Position numbers and translations under genes: made by a program
Notes under the pieces: model-generated
The model's database searches: none
Seen by the model: only the letters and a program-made list of their open reading frames with translations
Told to the model about the DNA's origin: nothing
Source of the DNA: Dipylidium caninum
Taxonomy: Eukaryota; Platyhelminthes; Cestoda; Cyclophyllidea; Dipylidiidae
Assembly: GCA_017562135.1 (NCBI GenBank)
Contig: QEYB01000921.1
Span: 496,001-560,000, forward strand
Direction of reading: 5' to 3'
Length of the DNA: 64,000 bases
Part shown: in pieces, positions 63,888-64,000 of the stretch
Position numbering within the stretch: position 1 is the first letter of the stretch
Layout: the number at the start of each line of letters is the position of its first letter

Positions 63888-64000
63888 TTAACGAGAGAAC
63901 TCATAGCCGAAGAATTTCTGCACACGGAAACGGGGATCAATCTTCCTCCCATCAGGAGTATAGAGCAGATAACGGAGGCAGGTAATACAGAGCATGGTAG
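63888..64000 (-). CDS. C-terminal exon of an unidentified gene, cut by the window edge
   Basis: The minus strand encodes an uninterrupted C-terminus: CITCLRYLLYTPDGRKIDP followed by RFRVQKFFGYEFSR and a stop. The segment is charged and aromatic and looks conserved, and a canonical poly(A) signal follows. I could not name the family. The gene runs towards higher coordinates outside the window and lies head to tail with MOZART1. Confidence 0.6.
   Translation of the reverse strand, partial: TMLCITCLRYLLYTPDGRKIDPRFRVQKFFGYEFSR

Noticed and set aside
1..64000. CRISPR array, bacterial operon, phage or insertion-sequence features
   Set aside because: There are no regularly spaced repeats, no ribosome-binding-site-led gene strings and no transposase motifs. 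Coding sequence is interrupted by spliceosomal introns.

Overview
This is eukaryotic DNA, most likely from a parasitic flatworm (cestode or trematode). Reasons: coding sequence is split into short exons by GT-AG introns, some unusually small (29, 37, 67, 69 and 70 nt), next to multi-kilobase introns. The identifiable proteins are animal-like (mitochondrial phosphatidylserine decarboxylase, [2Fe-2S] ferrochelatase, MOZART1). One small gene begins directly behind a 3' splice site, about 100 nt past the poly(A) signal of the gene before it, as in trans-spliced genomes. The taxon is an inference. No bacterial, phage or CRISPR features were seen. All gene models were spliced by eye using reading frame, splice consensus and intron phase.

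Left part (1-8.4 kb, + strand): the last two exons of phosphatidylserine decarboxylase (1841-4554, N-terminus outside the window or unseen), then a complete six-exon ferrochelatase (6377-8379, 415 residues) in an AT-richer stretch. Both have a canonical poly(A) signal. The two enzymes belong to mitochondrial phospholipid and haem metabolism.

Middle-left (8.4-24 kb): mostly unassigned sequence with simple repeats. Tentative coding pieces are a minus-strand exon near 10.9 kb, a possible plus-strand first exon at 18.77 kb with a second exon at 19.3 kb, and two minus-strand terminal-looking exons at 20.0 and 21.4 kb.

Centre and right (24.1-62.0 kb, + strand): one large gene, about 19 exons over 38 kb. 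It encodes a roughly 1,860-residue protein with a signal peptide, a long cysteine-rich N-glycosylated ectodomain, at least five membrane segments and a proline-rich tail. I do not recognise its family; it is the best candidate for something undescribed. Its introns hold long (CA)n/(TG)n tracts on opposite strands and some possible minus-strand coding sequence (45-47.6 kb).

Right edge (63.4-64.0 kb, - strand): a complete two-exon MOZART1 (MZT1) gene for the gamma-tubulin complex, closely following the last exon of an unidentified gene that runs off the window.
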